Assembly (NCBI GenBank): GCA_017421885.1
Contig: JAFOHJ010000195.1
Coordinates: forward strand, 1-26,485
DNA from: Clostridia bacterium
GTDB lineage: Bacteria; Bacillota_A; Clostridia; Oscillospirales; Butyricicoccaceae
DNA length: 26,485 nt
Reading direction: 5' to 3'
The translations under genes and the position numbers were made by a program. This document shows, in pieces, positions 12,997 through 21,263 of this stretch (positions within the stretch are counted from its first letter, which is position 1; each line of letters starts with the position of its first letter). The notes beneath the pieces were generated by a model. It searched no databases, was not told the origin of the DNA, and saw only the letters and a list, made by a program, of their open reading frames with translations.

Positions 12997-14316
12997 ATGG
13001 AAGTTAAAATAAACTCTCGCCTCTTTTTCATGGGTACCATCTGTGTGCTGGTAACCGCTCTTGTCACAAGCTTGTTTTTCCGCACAGCCTTCTATAATCA
13101 GGCCGAGGAAAACATCCGCTCGATAACCGAAACGGTGGCCGAAGCCTACAATAACGGCGCCGATCTCTCTGCCTTCAGCAGCAAGGGATACAGGCTCACA
13201 CTTATAGCCTCCAACGGCACCATACTGTATGACACTGATGTCCCCAGCGACACGATGGACGACCATTCGACCCGTGAAGAGGTCATCAGGGCTCTCAGCG
13301 ACGGTTCTGCCCTCAGCACCCGTCATTCATCCACCATGGGTGCCGACACATATTATTGTGCCATCAGGCTCTCCGACGGAAATATTCTGAGAACAGCACA
13401 GGAAGTCAGAACGGTGTGGAGCCTCTATAACACCACCCTCTATATCGTATTTATCGCAGCAATAGCCGCCCTGCTTCTCTCCATCATCTTCTCGGTGATG
13501 CTGACAAAGCAGCTGGTCGACCCCATAAATCAGCTGGGCGCCCATCTCGACGACCCCGCTTCAAAGGTTCCCTATCCCGAGCTCGAGCCTTTCGTGGCCA
13601 GTCTGCGCGAATATCAGCGCCGCGAGCGCCAGCACGAACGCCAGCGCCAGGAGTTCACGGCAAATGTATCTCACGAGCTCAAAACCCCTCTTACAAGCAT
13701 TTCAGGCTATGCCGAAATGCTGGAATACGGAATGTGCCGCCCCGAAGACGTAAGCTCCTTCGGCGCAAGGATCCATTCCGAGGCCTCCCGTCTTATTACG
13801 CTGGTAGGCGACATCATAAAGCTGTCGAAGCTCGACACAGCCGACTCGGCTCCCACATTTGAAAAGCTCGACCTCAATGAAATAGCCGGTCATACAGCCG
13901 ACCTGCTTATGCTCAATGCCGAAAAGGCAGGAATAACCCTTACGGTGCGCGGCAGCGAAGCTTATGTCATGGGCAGCCGCAAGATCCTCGACGAGATGAT
14001 CTATAACCTGTGTGACAATGCCATCCGATATAATAAACCGGGAGGCCATGTATGGCTTACCACCGGCTCTGATGACGGAAAAGCAGTCTATATCGAGGTT
14101 CGTGATGACGGTATCGGCATTCCTCTGGAGCACCAGAGCCGTATCTTCGAACGCTTCTACCGTGTTGACAAGAGCCACAGCAAGGAAACCGGCGGCACCG
14201 GCCTCGGCCTTGCCATTGTAAAGCATTCGGCATCACTTCATGATGGCAGGATCAGCCTTACCTCCAAGGAAGGCGTCGGCACTGCTATCCGTGTCACCAT
14301 GCCGCTGTGCAGATAA
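12997..14316 (+). CDS. Sensor histidine kinase, probably PhoR-like
   Basis: This is a 439-residue membrane-bound sensor kinase. Two membrane helices (about 10-30 and 145-168) enclose an extracellular region of about 115 residues with a PAS/Cache-like look (RLTLIASNGTILYDTDVP). The cytoplasmic part has a short linker, the H-box FTANVSHELKTPLTSISGYA with phospho-accepting H226, and ATPase motifs N (NLCDNAIRYN), G1 (DDGIGIP), F (FERFYRVDKS) and G2 (GGTGLGLAIV). All are intact. It shares an operon with the response regulator (AAGAGG 7 nt before the ATG) and ends at a terminator. The PhoU-fused transporter upstream suggests it senses phosphate status through that protein, as PhoR does through Pst/PhoU, though the extracellular domain could see something else. 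Confidence 0.92.
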   Translation: MEVKINSRLFFMGTICVLVTALVTSLFFRTAFYNQAEENIRSITETVAEAYNNGADLSAFSSKGYRLTLIASNGTILYDTDVPSDTMDDHSTREEVIRALSDGSALSTRHSSTMGADTYYCAIRLSDGNILRTAQEVRTVWSLYNTTLYIVFIAAIAALLLSIIFSVMLTKQLVDPINQLGAHLDDPASKVPYPELEPFVASLREYQRRERQHERQRQEFTANVSHELKTPLTSISGYAEMLEYGMCRPEDVSSFGARIHSEASRLITLVGDIIKLSKLDTADSAPTFEKLDLNEIAGHTADLLMLNAEKAGITLTVRGSEAYVMGSRKILDEMIYNLCDNAIRYNKPGGHVWLTTGSDDGKAVYIEVRDDGIGIPLEHQSRIFERFYRVDKSHSKETGGTGLGLAIVKHSASLHDGRISLTSKEGVGTAIRVTMPLCR

Positions 14317-14349
14317 GCATTATTTCTCTCTTTATTCCCTATATATCCA

Positions 14350-14380
14350 AAAAAGCTTCACTTTTCAGTGGAGCTTTTTG
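14350..14380 (+). terminator. Intrinsic terminator of the phosphate operon
   Basis: AAAGCTTCACT (14352-14362) pairs with AGTGGAGCTTT (14367-14377) with one T-G pair in an 11-bp stem, followed by TTGTTTT. It follows the kinase stop by about 35 nt. Confidence 0.82.
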
Positions 14381-14432
14381 TTTTCGGCTTCCTCTCTCAA
14401 AACATTTTAACCGGATAATTTGGTATCTTCTA

Positions 14433-14461
14433 TTGCAACTTTTCCTTTATTAGAGTAAAAT
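14433..14461 (+). promoter_or_regulatory. Promoter of the amidohydrolase gene
   Basis: TTGCAA (14433-14438) and TAAAAT (14456-14461) are spaced by 17 bp, about 40 nt upstream of the ATG at 14501. Confidence 0.7.
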
Positions 14462-14500
14462 AAACATACCGATATTAAATTATGAAGGAGTTAGATCATC

Positions 14501-15643
14501 ATGATTCTTATTAAGAACGGTCACGTTAAGACAATGGCTGGCCCCGACCTCATCGGCGGCGACGTCCTCATCGAAAACGGCAAAATCAAGGCAGTCGGCA
14601 TGAACCTCGAGGCTGAAGGCGCTCAGGTCATCGATGCTAACGGCCGCCTCGTAGTTCCCGGTTTTGTTGATGCTCACTGCCACATCGGCCTCGACAACGA
14701 AGGCATGGGCTGGGAAGGCATGGACTATAACGAGATCGTAGAGCCCTGCACTCCTCACCTGAGAGCTATCGACTCCATCAACCCCATTGACGAGTCTTTC
14801 CTCAACGCTGTTAAGGGCGGTGTCACCACAGCCGTCACAGGCCCCGGTTCGGCTAACGTCATCGGCGGTACATTCGTCGCTATCAAGCTCCACGGCAAGA
14901 GAGTCGACAACATGATCCTCAAGGACAACATCGCTATGAAGGTCGCTTTCGGCGAAAATCCCAAGCGCTGCTACAGCAACATGAAGAAGTCTCCCTCCAC
15001 AAGAATGGCTACAGCTGCCCTTCTGCGCGAGATGCTCTTCAAGACAAAGAGATATATGGAAGATAAGGAAGCCGGCAAGAATCCTGCTTTCGACATGAAG
15101 CTCGAGGCTATGATCCCCGTCCTGAAGAAGGAAATGCCCATCAAGGCTCATGCTCACAGAGCTGACGATATCTTCACATCCATCCGCATCGCTCGCGAGT
15201 TCGATATCGACATCACACTCGACCACTGCACAGACGGCGCCCTCATCGCTGACGAGCTGGCTAAGGAAGGCCTGCCCGCATTCGTAGGCCCCACACTGGG
15301 CAAGAAGAGCAAGATCGAGCTGCGCAACAAGTCTTTCGAGACACCGGGCATCCTCAACAAGGCCGGCGTTAACATCTCGATCATCACAGACGCACCTGTA
15401 ATTCCTCTGCAGAACCTGCCCCTGTGCGCAGGCCTGGCTGTAAACGCCGGTCTCGACATGGAAGAGGCTTGGAAGGCAATCACAATCAATCCTGCTAACG
15501 CTACAGGCATCGGCGACAGAGTCGGTTCCCTTGAAGTTGGCAAGGATGCTGATGTTGTCATCCACAGCGGCAACCCCCTGACAGAGATTTCTTCTCAGGT
15601 CGATGTAGCTATCATCAACGGCGAGATCGTCTACGAGAGATAA
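14501..15643 (+). CDS. Metal-dependent amidohydrolase
   Basis: This 380-residue cytosolic enzyme is of the amidohydrolase superfamily (imidazolonepropionase/COG1228-like branch). Members hydrolyse amide, imide or related C-N bonds with one or two metal ions. The fold starts with the composite beta-sandwich (ILIKNGHVKT, DVLIENGKIKAVG) and returns to it at the end (LEVGKDADVVIHSGNPL). Likely metal ligands are H59 and H61 (DAHCH), H219 (KAHAH), H242 (LDHCTDG) and D297 (IITDAPV). The substrate is unknown. ATG at 14501 has AAGGAG 10 nt upstream. It is a single-gene unit between its own promoter and a perfect terminator. Codon use is strongly biased to GCT, ACA, AAG and AGA, as in the ribosomal genes here and unlike the MATE and phosphate genes, which suggests high expression. 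Confidence 0.9.
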   Translation: MILIKNGHVKTMAGPDLIGGDVLIENGKIKAVGMNLEAEGAQVIDANGRLVVPGFVDAHCHIGLDNEGMGWEGMDYNEIVEPCTPHLRAIDSINPIDESFLNAVKGGVTTAVTGPGSANVIGGTFVAIKLHGKRVDNMILKDNIAMKVAFGENPKRCYSNMKKSPSTRMATAALLREMLFKTKRYMEDKEAGKNPAFDMKLEAMIPVLKKEMPIKAHAHRADDIFTSIRIAREFDIDITLDHCTDGALIADELAKEGLPAFVGPTLGKKSKIELRNKSFETPGILNKAGVNISIITDAPVIPLQNLPLCAGLAVNAGLDMEEAWKAITINPANATGIGDRVGSLEVGKDADVVIHSGNPLTEISSQVDVAIINGEIVYER

Positions 15644-15664
15644 GTATTTCTTAAATACATAACC

Positions 15665-15691
15665 AAAGGCCACTCTTAACGAGTGGCCTTT
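15665..15691 (+). terminator. Intrinsic terminator of the amidohydrolase gene
   Basis: AAAGGCCACTC and GAGTGGCCTTT form a perfect 11-bp stem with a TTAAC loop, followed by TTGTGTTT. The next promoter begins 5 nt later. Confidence 0.88.
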
Positions 15692-15695
15692 TGTG

Positions 15696-15725
15696 TTTAC
15701 AGCAGATAAGCCGGTATGCTATTAT
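15696..15725 (+). promoter_or_regulatory. Promoter of the membrane-anchored unknown gene
   Basis: TTTACA (15696-15701) and TATTAT (15720-15725) are spaced by 18 bp. It starts within the T-rich tail of the preceding terminator. Confidence 0.6.
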
Positions 15726-15752
15726 AGTATTATATTAAAGGAAGGTGATGAA

Positions 15753-16598
15753 ATGAAAAAAAAGCTCATATTGGTTTTCTGCATAGCAGTCGTGCTTATT
15801 CTTCTTTCTTTTACCTATTATTATTATCGTATGTCCTTAAATGTTGATGGTCTTGCTCTTGTCAAATCCGGGGAAAACATATACGAGGTTAGTATATTAG
15901 ACCTTTCTACCGATAGCTATATTGAAAATATTCCCCACTCAGACCAGGCTCTTTTTTTGAATAAAAAAGAGCTGATTTTACTCAGAAGTGAAACAATCTC
16001 ACTATATTCTCTTGAAACAGGAGCCGAAGAAATTATATATAAGAACGACTATAAGGAAGTAGAACAAATAGCTATCAGAAATAACAGTCAAATCAGCTTC
16101 ATCATAGACGAAGATATCATTCTTTATGACCTACCTTCCAGAACCAAACGAGTTCTTATAAAAGATAATGCATTTGTGGACCACACATGGAGCGATGATG
16201 GCAAAACACTATTCTATGAAACCCGGGAAGGGTTTATAAACGCTTATCAGTATGATCTTGAAACCGAAACAGTTGTTGCCGAGGGAAGAAAACCCGAGTT
16301 CTCATCCGGATATTTAGCATATACACTAAACAATACACTTATTGTAAAAAACATAAGCACCGGCGAAGAAACTGAGTGCTTAAAAATGTGCACAGACTAC
16401 TGTTTTTCTCCTGATGGAAGCCGTTTGCTTATAACCTCTGCACTTTCCTATGACTATTTCTTCAGCCATATTTGGCGTGATGGGTTAGGAGTGAAAATTT
16501 TCGGCTATAGTGTCTATGCCTGGGAACATTCAAGCGGCAGAATGGATATGGTTATCGATTACAGCCGCCATCTTGATGCCGTCTGTGACTGGAATTGA
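15753..16598 (+). CDS. Membrane-anchored protein, possible beta-propeller-like fold, 281 aa
   Basis: I do not recognise a specific family. Residues 4-24 form a signal anchor (KKLILVFCIAVVLILLSFTY), so the rest should face outside. The remainder is rich in short strands in a repeating pattern of a strand, a turn and a bulky hydrophobic: EVSILDLSTDSYI, LLRSETISLYSLETG, IILYDLPSRTKRVLI, HTWSDDGKTLFYETREG, DYCFSPDGSRLLITS. The WSDDGKTLFYE and FSPDGSRLLI pieces resemble TolB/WD40-like propeller blades, hence the tentative call. The frame is open upstream from 15693, but GGAAGGTGATG before the ATG at 15753 supports this start. It is AT-rich and has its own promoter and a strong terminator. It could be a ligand-binding or scaffolding surface protein; function is unknown. 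Confidence 0.7.
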   Translation: MKKKLILVFCIAVVLILLSFTYYYYRMSLNVDGLALVKSGENIYEVSILDLSTDSYIENIPHSDQALFLNKKELILLRSETISLYSLETGAEEIIYKNDYKEVEQIAIRNNSQISFIIDEDIILYDLPSRTKRVLIKDNAFVDHTWSDDGKTLFYETREGFINAYQYDLETETVVAEGRKPEFSSGYLAYTLNNTLIVKNISTGEETECLKMCTDYCFSPDGSRLLITSALSYDYFFSHIWRDGLGVKIFGYSVYAWEHSSGRMDMVIDYSRHLDAVCDWN

Positions 16599-16609
16599 TC
16601 ACAAGAACA

Positions 16610-16645
16610 TTAAAAATCCCTTACCGGTCGGTAAGGGATTTTTAA
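16610..16645. terminator. Bidirectional intrinsic terminator
   Basis: A perfect 16-bp stem, TTAAAAATCCCTTACC paired with GGTAAGGGATTTTTAA around a GGTC loop, lies between the converging membrane-anchored gene and the RidA gene. Confidence 0.93.
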
Positions 16646-16656
16646 TGCCTTTAAAA

Positions 16657-17004
16657 TTACTTCTCGCAGGCTGTGACAACGATCTCGACAAGAATGTCGG
16701 GGCGAGCCATCTCTGCCTGTACGCAAGCTCTCGCGGGCTCGTGGCCATTCTCTACCCACGCATCCCAGATCTCGTTCATAGCTGCAAAATCATCCATTGT
16801 CTTAACATAGATGGTTGCTGCCAGCATATGCTGCTTGTCGGAGCCGTACTTGTTCAGCAGATCCTCAACCTTTGCAAGAACATTCTTTGTCTGTCCCTGA
16901 ACGTCCTGAGCTGTTGTATCGGTCTGACCGCAGAGGAAGATCATGCCGCCTGCCTTAACGCATCTGCTCATTCTGCCTGTGCCTTCAAATCTTTCGATGT
17001 TCAT
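16657..17004 (-). CDS. RidA/YjgF family protein (reactive enamine/imine deaminase)
   Basis: This 115-residue protein belongs to the RidA (YjgF/YER057c/UK114) family of small trimeric enzymes. RidA itself hydrolyses reactive enamine/imine intermediates such as 2-aminoacrylate made by PLP enzymes. The key Arg of active members is present (R92 in EPARACVQAEM, aligning with E. coli R105), as is the C-terminal Glu in DILVEIVVTA. The N-terminus (ERFEGTGRMSRCVKAGGMIF) lacks the TxxAPxAxGPYSQ block of archetypal RidA, so it is probably another Rid subfamily and its substrate may differ. ATG at 17004 has GGAAG 8 nt upstream and a TTTACA/TATAAT promoter. It is a single-gene unit. Codon use (AGA, ACA, AAG) is like the ribosomal genes, hinting at high expression. 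Confidence 0.9.
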   Translation of the reverse strand: MNIERFEGTGRMSRCVKAGGMIFLCGQTDTTAQDVQGQTKNVLAKVEDLLNKYGSDKQHMLAATIYVKTMDDFAAMNEIWDAWVENGHEPARACVQAEMARPDILVEIVVTACEK

Positions 17005-17037
17005 TGGAAATACTTCCTTTCGTTATTTGATAGCTAT

Positions 17038-17067
17038 ATTATACCTAATCAAATATCCACCTGTAAA
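17038..17067 (-). promoter_or_regulatory. Promoter of the RidA-family gene
   Basis: On the minus strand TTTACA (17062-17067) and TATAAT (17038-17043) are spaced by 18 bp, about 35 nt from the start codon. Confidence 0.75.
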
Positions 17068-17144
17068 GCTATTTTATATCCTATTTGCAATTACACATCG
17101 GAATACTCGCCTTCTTTATAACTTATAGGCATTAATAAATCCAT

Positions 17145-17192
17145 GCAAAAAGGAAAGGGATTGTTCCGAGGCATCAATCTCGGAACAATCCC
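17145..17192 (-). terminator. Terminator of the spc/alpha ribosomal operon
   Basis: GGGATTGTTCCGAG (17157-17170) and CTCGGAACAATCCC (17179-17192) form a perfect 14-bp stem with an 8-nt loop. On the minus strand TTTCCTTTTTGC follows. It lies 40 nt after the rplQ stop and closes the operon. Confidence 0.92.
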
Positions 17193-17231
17193 CTTTAAGG
17201 CTTGTTATTATTTAATTCTGAGTTATTCAGA

Positions 17232-17573
17232 TCAGACAAGCTCGATGATAGCCATCTCAGCAGCGTCGCCTCTTCTTACGCCGATGCGTGTGATGCGTGT
17301 GTAACCACCGTTGCGGCTAGCGTACTTGGGAGCGATCTCATCGAAGACCTTCTTTACAACGTCTTCCTTTGTGATGAAAGCCATAGCAGCGCGCTTAGCG
17401 TTCAGGTCACCCTTCTTGCCGAGTGTGATCATCTTTTCAGCCAGAGGACGAACTTCCTTGGCTCTTGTAACTGTTGTTTCAATCTTGCCGTTTTCCAGCA
17501 GATATGTGACCATAGCTCTGAGCATAGCCATACGATGGTCGGTTGTTCTGCCGAGTTTGCGTGTTCCGGGCAT
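17232..17573 (-). CDS. rplQ: 50S ribosomal protein L17
   Basis: L17 is a core protein of the large ribosomal subunit near the exit tunnel. The 113-residue protein has the family start [20 protein letters not shown], the [20 protein letters not shown] helix region and a short C-terminal strand ([10 protein letters not shown]), the usual bacterial length. AGGAGG lies 9 nt before the ATG at 17573. It is the last gene of the operon, 71 nt after rpoA; this gap is larger than most others here and holds a hairpin. The operon terminator follows. Confidence 0.98.
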   Translation of the reverse strand: MPGTRKLGRTTDHRMAMLRAMVTYLLENGKIETTVTRAKEVRPLAEKMITLGKKGDLNAKRAAMAFITKEDVVKKVFDEIAPKYASRNGGYTRITRIGVRRGDAAEMAIIELV

Positions 17574-17605
17574 AATCTTATACCTCCTTATTTAAAACCG
17601 GCATC

Positions 17606-17629
17606 CGTGCCCGAGTGCCCCCGGGCACG
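17606..17629 (-). promoter_or_regulatory. Hairpin between rpoA and rplQ
   Basis: CGTGCCCG (17606-17613) and CGGGCACG (17622-17629) form an 8-bp GC-rich stem in the rpoA-rplQ gap. No T-tract follows on the minus strand, so it is more likely an mRNA stability or processing element than a terminator. Confidence 0.45.
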
Positions 17630-17644
17630 AATACCACCTGTATC

Positions 17645-18595
17645 TTATTGATTTTCCGCTTTTGCCAAATAAAGTCCCATGTCAGACAGCTTGTTGACAA
17701 CTTCTTCATAAGACTTTCTTCCGAGGTTCCTGACCTTCATCATATCCTCTTCGGTCGTGTTGACCAAATCGGCCACTGTATTGATGCCTGCACGCTTGAG
17801 GCAGTTGAAGGAACGGACGGACAGATCGAGTTCTTCGATTGTCATCTCAAGAACCTTATCCTGAGTAGATTCACTCTTCTCTACAACGATAGCTCTGGAG
17901 CCGATCTCCTCGCTCAGCTCAACGAAGAGGTTGAGGTGATCTGTGAGGATCTTAGCCGAGAGCGATACAGCATCCTTAGCTGTGATCGTCTTGTCTGTAT
18001 AGACTTCCAGTGTCAGCTTGTCATAGTCGGTCATATTACCAACGCGGGTATTCTCGACTGTGTAGTTGACCTTGTGAATAGGTGTGTAGATAGAGTCTAC
18101 GGCGATAACGCCGATGGGCTGCTGAGGCTGCTTATTTCTGTCGCTGGGGACGTATCCGCGTCCGTGATCAAAGCACAGTTCCATTGTCAGCTTTGCGCCC
18201 TCCATCAGGGTGGCGATATGAAGCTCGGGGTTGAGGATCTCCATCTCGGAGTCACACTTGATATCCCCTGCTGTGACAACACCGGGGCCGACAGCGTCGA
18301 TGACTGCCATCTTCTTGCCTTCGGTGTGAAGCTTAGCTGTGATCTGCTTAACATTGAGCACGATTTCGGTGACATCTTCCTTCACACCGGGAATGGTGGA
18401 GAACTCATGCTGAACACCGTCGATCTTGATGCTCGTAGCAGCTGTGCCGGGAAGTGACGAAAGCAAAACGCGGCGCAGAGAATTACCGAGGGTTGTGCCG
18501 TATCCACGCTCGAGGGGCTCGACAACGAACTTGCCGTAGGAGCCGTCAGCCTGGAAGTCAACACATTCTATACGGGGTTTTTCAATAGCGATCAT
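17645..18595 (-). CDS. rpoA: DNA-directed RNA polymerase alpha subunit
   Basis: The alpha subunit dimerises to start RNA polymerase assembly and binds UP elements and activators. The 316-residue protein has the N-terminal domain (1 to about 230) with [20 protein letters not shown] and [19 protein letters not shown], and the C-terminal domain (about 245-316) with [20 protein letters not shown] and [20 protein letters not shown]. Both are full length. ATG at 18595 has GGAGGGTAATGA upstream. It sits between rpsD and rplQ, the usual alpha-operon position, so polymerase supply is tied to ribosome synthesis. Confidence 0.99.
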   Translation of the reverse strand: MIAIEKPRIECVDFQADGSYGKFVVEPLERGYGTTLGNSLRRVLLSSLPGTAATSIKIDGVQHEFSTIPGVKEDVTEIVLNVKQITAKLHTEGKKMAVIDAVGPGVVTAGDIKCDSEMEILNPELHIATLMEGAKLTMELCFDHGRGYVPSDRNKQPQQPIGVIAVDSIYTPIHKVNYTVENTRVGNMTDYDKLTLEVYTDKTITAKDAVSLSAKILTDHLNLFVELSEEIGSRAIVVEKSESTQDKVLEMTIEELDLSVRSFNCLKRAGINTVADLVNTTEEDMMKVRNLGRKSYEEVVNKLSDMGLYLAKAENQ

Positions 18596-18662
18596 TCATT
18601 ACCCTCCTATAACGTTAACAATAACAAATATTCGTGCGCGCGCAGCCAAAAGCCGCAGCGTA

Positions 18663-19265
18663 TTACTTGGAGTACAGCTCGACGATGAGGTTTTCAGCGA
18701 CCTCGAAGTCGATCTCGTCTCTTGTGGGCATTGTAGCAACTGTTGCTGTGCCCTTTGTCTTGTCAACGCTCAGCCAGTTAACGACTGCCAGTGTAGCGTT
18801 CTGCTCGAGAACTGTCTTGAACTTTGTTGTAGACATGCTCTTCTCGCGGATAGCGATGACATCGCCGGGCTTTACGAGGTAAGAAGGAATGTTGACCTTC
18901 TTGCCGTTGACTGTGAAGTGTGCGTGAGAAACCAGCTGACGAGCATCGCGGCGTGTCGAGGAGAAACCTGCACGATATACGACGTTGTCAAGGCGGCGCT
19001 CACAGAGCTGAAGCAGATTCTCACCTGTCTTGCCCTGCATTGTCAGGGCCTTCTCGAAGTAAGCACGGAAGGGCTTCTCGAGAATACCATAGATGAACTT
19101 AACCTTCTGCTTCTCGTTGAGCTGCATTGCATACTCGCTCTTCTTCTTTCTCATCTGGCTGCCGGGATGGCGCTTCTCTGTGTTCTTCTTAGCATAACCC
19201 ATGACAGCGGGAGAAATGCCCAGAGCTCTGCAACGCTTTGCAATGGGCTGCATATTCTTTGCCAT
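18663..19265 (-). CDS. rpsD: 30S ribosomal protein S4
   Basis: S4 is a primary 16S rRNA-binding protein that nucleates assembly of the small-subunit body. The 200-residue protein has the S4 RNA-binding domain around residues 90-155 (CERRLDNVVYRAGFSSTRRD, QLVSHAHFTVNGKKVNIPSY, VKPGDVIAIRE). The N-terminal part (MAKNMQPIAKRCRALGISPA) lacks the four-Cys zinc site, so it is a zinc-independent form. In Bacillus rpsD lies elsewhere, but Clostridia commonly keep it here between rpsK and rpoA. The upstream ribosome binding site is AGGAGG. Confidence 0.98.
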   Translation of the reverse strand: MAKNMQPIAKRCRALGISPAVMGYAKKNTEKRHPGSQMRKKKSEYAMQLNEKQKVKFIYGILEKPFRAYFEKALTMQGKTGENLLQLCERRLDNVVYRAGFSSTRRDARQLVSHAHFTVNGKKVNIPSYLVKPGDVIAIREKSMSTTKFKTVLEQNATLAVVNWLSVDKTKGTATVATMPTRDEIDFEVAENLIVELYSK

Positions 19266-19286
19266 AATTTGTTCCTCCTGTCTCGA

Positions 19287-19694
19287 TTAAACTCTTCTTC
19301 TCTTGGGGGGGCGGCAACCGTTGTGAGGGATGGGTGTTACATCCTTGATCATGTTGACTTCGAGGCCTACTGCCTGAAGTGCACGAATAGCTGCTTCTCT
19401 GCCTGCTCCGGGACCTCTGACGTATACTTCTACTGTCTTGAGGCCGTGCTCCATTGCTGCCTTTGCAGCTGTCTCAGCAGCTGTCTGAGCGGCATAGGGA
19501 GTAGACTTTCTGGAACCCCTGAAGCCGAGTCCACCGGCAGATGCCCAGGAAATGGCATTGCCCTTGAGGTCGGTGATTGTGACCAGGGTATTGTTGAAGG
19601 AAGAACGAATGTGAACGGCTCCCTTTTCGATATTCTTACGCTCACGGCGCTTTGTGCGAACTGCTGCACCCTTCTTAGCCTGTGCCTTAGCCAT
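19287..19694 (-). CDS. rpsK: 30S ribosomal protein S11
   Basis: S11 lies on the small-subunit platform near the E site and contacts the mRNA path. The 135-residue protein has an Ala/Lys-rich N-terminus ([20 protein letters not shown]) and conserved core pieces ([60 protein letters not shown]), ending [18 protein letters not shown]. It lies 15 nt after rpsM with a GGAGG ribosome binding site. Confidence 0.99.
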   Translation of the reverse strand: MAKAQAKKGAAVRTKRRERKNIEKGAVHIRSSFNNTLVTITDLKGNAISWASAGGLGFRGSRKSTPYAAQTAAETAAKAAMEHGLKTVEVYVRGPGAGREAAIRALQAVGLEVNMIKDVTPIPHNGCRPPKRRRV

Positions 19695-19709
19695 TATCTC
19701 GTTCCCTCC

Positions 19710-20078
19710 TTACTTCTTCTTGTTAGCAATGGTCTTCTTGGGACCCTTACGTGTTCTTGCATTTGTCTTGGAGCGCTGTCCTCTTACGGGCAGACCTCTG
19801 CGGTGACGCAGACCCCTGTAGGAACCGATCTCAACGAGACGCTTGATGTTCAGGCCAACTTCTCTTCTCAGGTCGCCTTCTACAGCGTATTCCTTTTCGA
19901 TAGCCTCTCTCAGCTTTGCAGCCTCGTCTTCTGTCAGATCCTTAACTCTTGTGTCAGGATTAATACCTGTCTTAGCCAAAATATCATTAGAGAGCTTGCG
20001 ACCGATACCATAGATATAGGTCAGACCAATCTCTACCCTCTTCTCACGAGGGAGGTCAACACCGGCAATACGAGCCAT
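19710..20078 (-). CDS. rpsM: 30S ribosomal protein S13
   Basis: S13 sits at the head of the small subunit and bridges to L5 and the P-site tRNA. The 122-residue protein shows [54 protein letters not shown] and the basic tail [18 protein letters not shown] that reaches toward tRNA. It follows rpmJ, as in other Firmicutes, with GGAGGTG as ribosome binding site. Confidence 0.99.
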   Translation of the reverse strand: MARIAGVDLPREKRVEIGLTYIYGIGRKLSNDILAKTGINPDTRVKDLTEDEAAKLREAIEKEYAVEGDLRREVGLNIKRLVEIGSYRGLRHRRGLPVRGQRSKTNARTRKGPKKTIANKKK

Positions 20079-20105
20079 TTATCTTTACACCTCCAAAAAA
20101 TTCTC

Positions 20106-20249
<144 letters not shown>

Positions 20250-20468
20250 TTATTTAGATCTCCAGGTGATCCTGCCCTTAGTAAGGTCGTAGGGCGACAT
20301 CTGAAGTGTCACCTTATCCCCGGGGAGGATCTTTATAAAGTTCTTTCTGAGACGACCGGAAATGTGGGCCAGCACACTGTGGCCGCCGGTGATCTCAACT
20401 TGGAACATTGCATTTGGCAGCGCCTCTATAACGGTACCTTCAACTTCGATCATGTCTTCTTTTGGCAT
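20250..20468 (-). CDS. infA: Translation initiation factor IF-1
   Basis: IF-1 binds the ribosomal A site during initiation and helps IF-2 and IF-3. The 72-residue protein is a single S1-type OB fold: [83 protein letters not shown] precedes the ATG at 20468. It follows map directly; many Clostridia have a small KOW-domain protein gene between map and infA, which is absent here. Confidence 0.99.
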   Translation of the reverse strand: MPKEDMIEVEGTVIEALPNAMFQVEITGGHSVLAHISGRLRKNFIKILPGDKVTLQMSPYDLTKGRITWRSK

Positions 20469-20507
20469 GGATTGTCTCCTTCAGGGTTTTAAGTGTGCCG
20501 GGTCTTG

Positions 20508-21263
20508 TCATTTAACAGGGGGCACCGTCAAAATGATCGGATCCCCTTTGGTGATCAGGATGCTGTTCTCATAATGAGCCGACAGACTTCCGTCGATTGT
20601 CTCGACCGTCCAGCCATCTCTCAGAGTTTTCACCTGATAGCCACCTGCATTTACCATCGGTTCGATGGCAAGTGTCATTCCGGCGACAAGCCGGGCGCCT
20701 CTGCCCGGATTTCCGTAATTTGGTACCTCGGGAGCTTCATGAAGCTCGGAACCAACTCCGTGGCCAACATAATCTCGCACTACCGAGAAGCCGTTTCTTT
20801 CAACATACTCCTGCACTGCGTGCGAAATGTCGGATACTCTCTGGCCTTCTCTGGCCAGTTTGATACCCTCATAGAAGCTCTGCCGGGTCACCTCAATAAG
20901 CTTTTGCGCTTCGGCGGAAATCTTGCCCGCCGCGAATGTGTCAGCGCAATCACCATGGTATCCCATGTAGTTTGCTCCCACATCGATCTTGACGATGTCG
21001 CCTTCCTTGATTTTGTACTTACCGGGGAACCCGTGGATGACCTGCTGGTTTATGCTGCAGCAGATGCTGGCGGGGAATCCGTGGTAATTCAGGAAGGAGG
21101 GTTTCGCACCATAGCCTGTTATGACTTTGCGTGCTGCTTCGTCAAGCTCTCGGGTGGTGATCCCGGGAGCGACCAGGGCGCCTGCCGCAGCTCTAGCTGC
21201 GGCGGCGATCTGGCCGGCTTCCTGCATGAGCTTTATCTCATGCGATGATTTTATCTTTATCAT
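20508..21263 (-). CDS. map: Methionine aminopeptidase type I
   Basis: It removes the initiator methionine from new proteins. The 251-residue protein has the pita-bread fold with all five metal ligands: D94, D105, H168 (VGHGVG), E201 (LAIEPM) and E232 (AHYENS), plus the substrate-binding H77 in VIHGFP. It is a type I enzyme without the N-terminal zinc or SH3 extension. The ATG overlaps the adk stop by 4 nt (ATGA) and lacks a strong ribosome binding site, so it is probably translated by coupling to adk. Confidence 0.98.
   Translation of the reverse strand: MIKIKSSHEIKLMQEAGQIAAAARAAAGALVAPGITTRELDEAARKVITGYGAKPSFLNYHGFPASICCSINQQVIHGFPGKYKIKEGDIVKIDVGANYMGYHGDCADTFAAGKISAEAQKLIEVTRQSFYEGIKLAREGQRVSDISHAVQEYVERNGFSVVRDYVGHGVGSELHEAPEVPNYGNPGRGARLVAGMTLAIEPMVNAGGYQVKTLRDGWTVETIDGSLSAHYENSILITKGDPIILTVPPVK

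Noticed and set aside
18596..18662. Possible promoter or leader between rpsD and rpoA
   Set aside because: The 67-nt gap contains a GTGCGCGCGC stretch but no promoter pair or stable stem that I could support.
20469..20507. Expected KOW-domain protein gene between map and infA
   Set aside because: The 39-nt gap cannot hold such a gene, so it is simply absent here; this varies among Clostridia and is not evidence of anything unusual.
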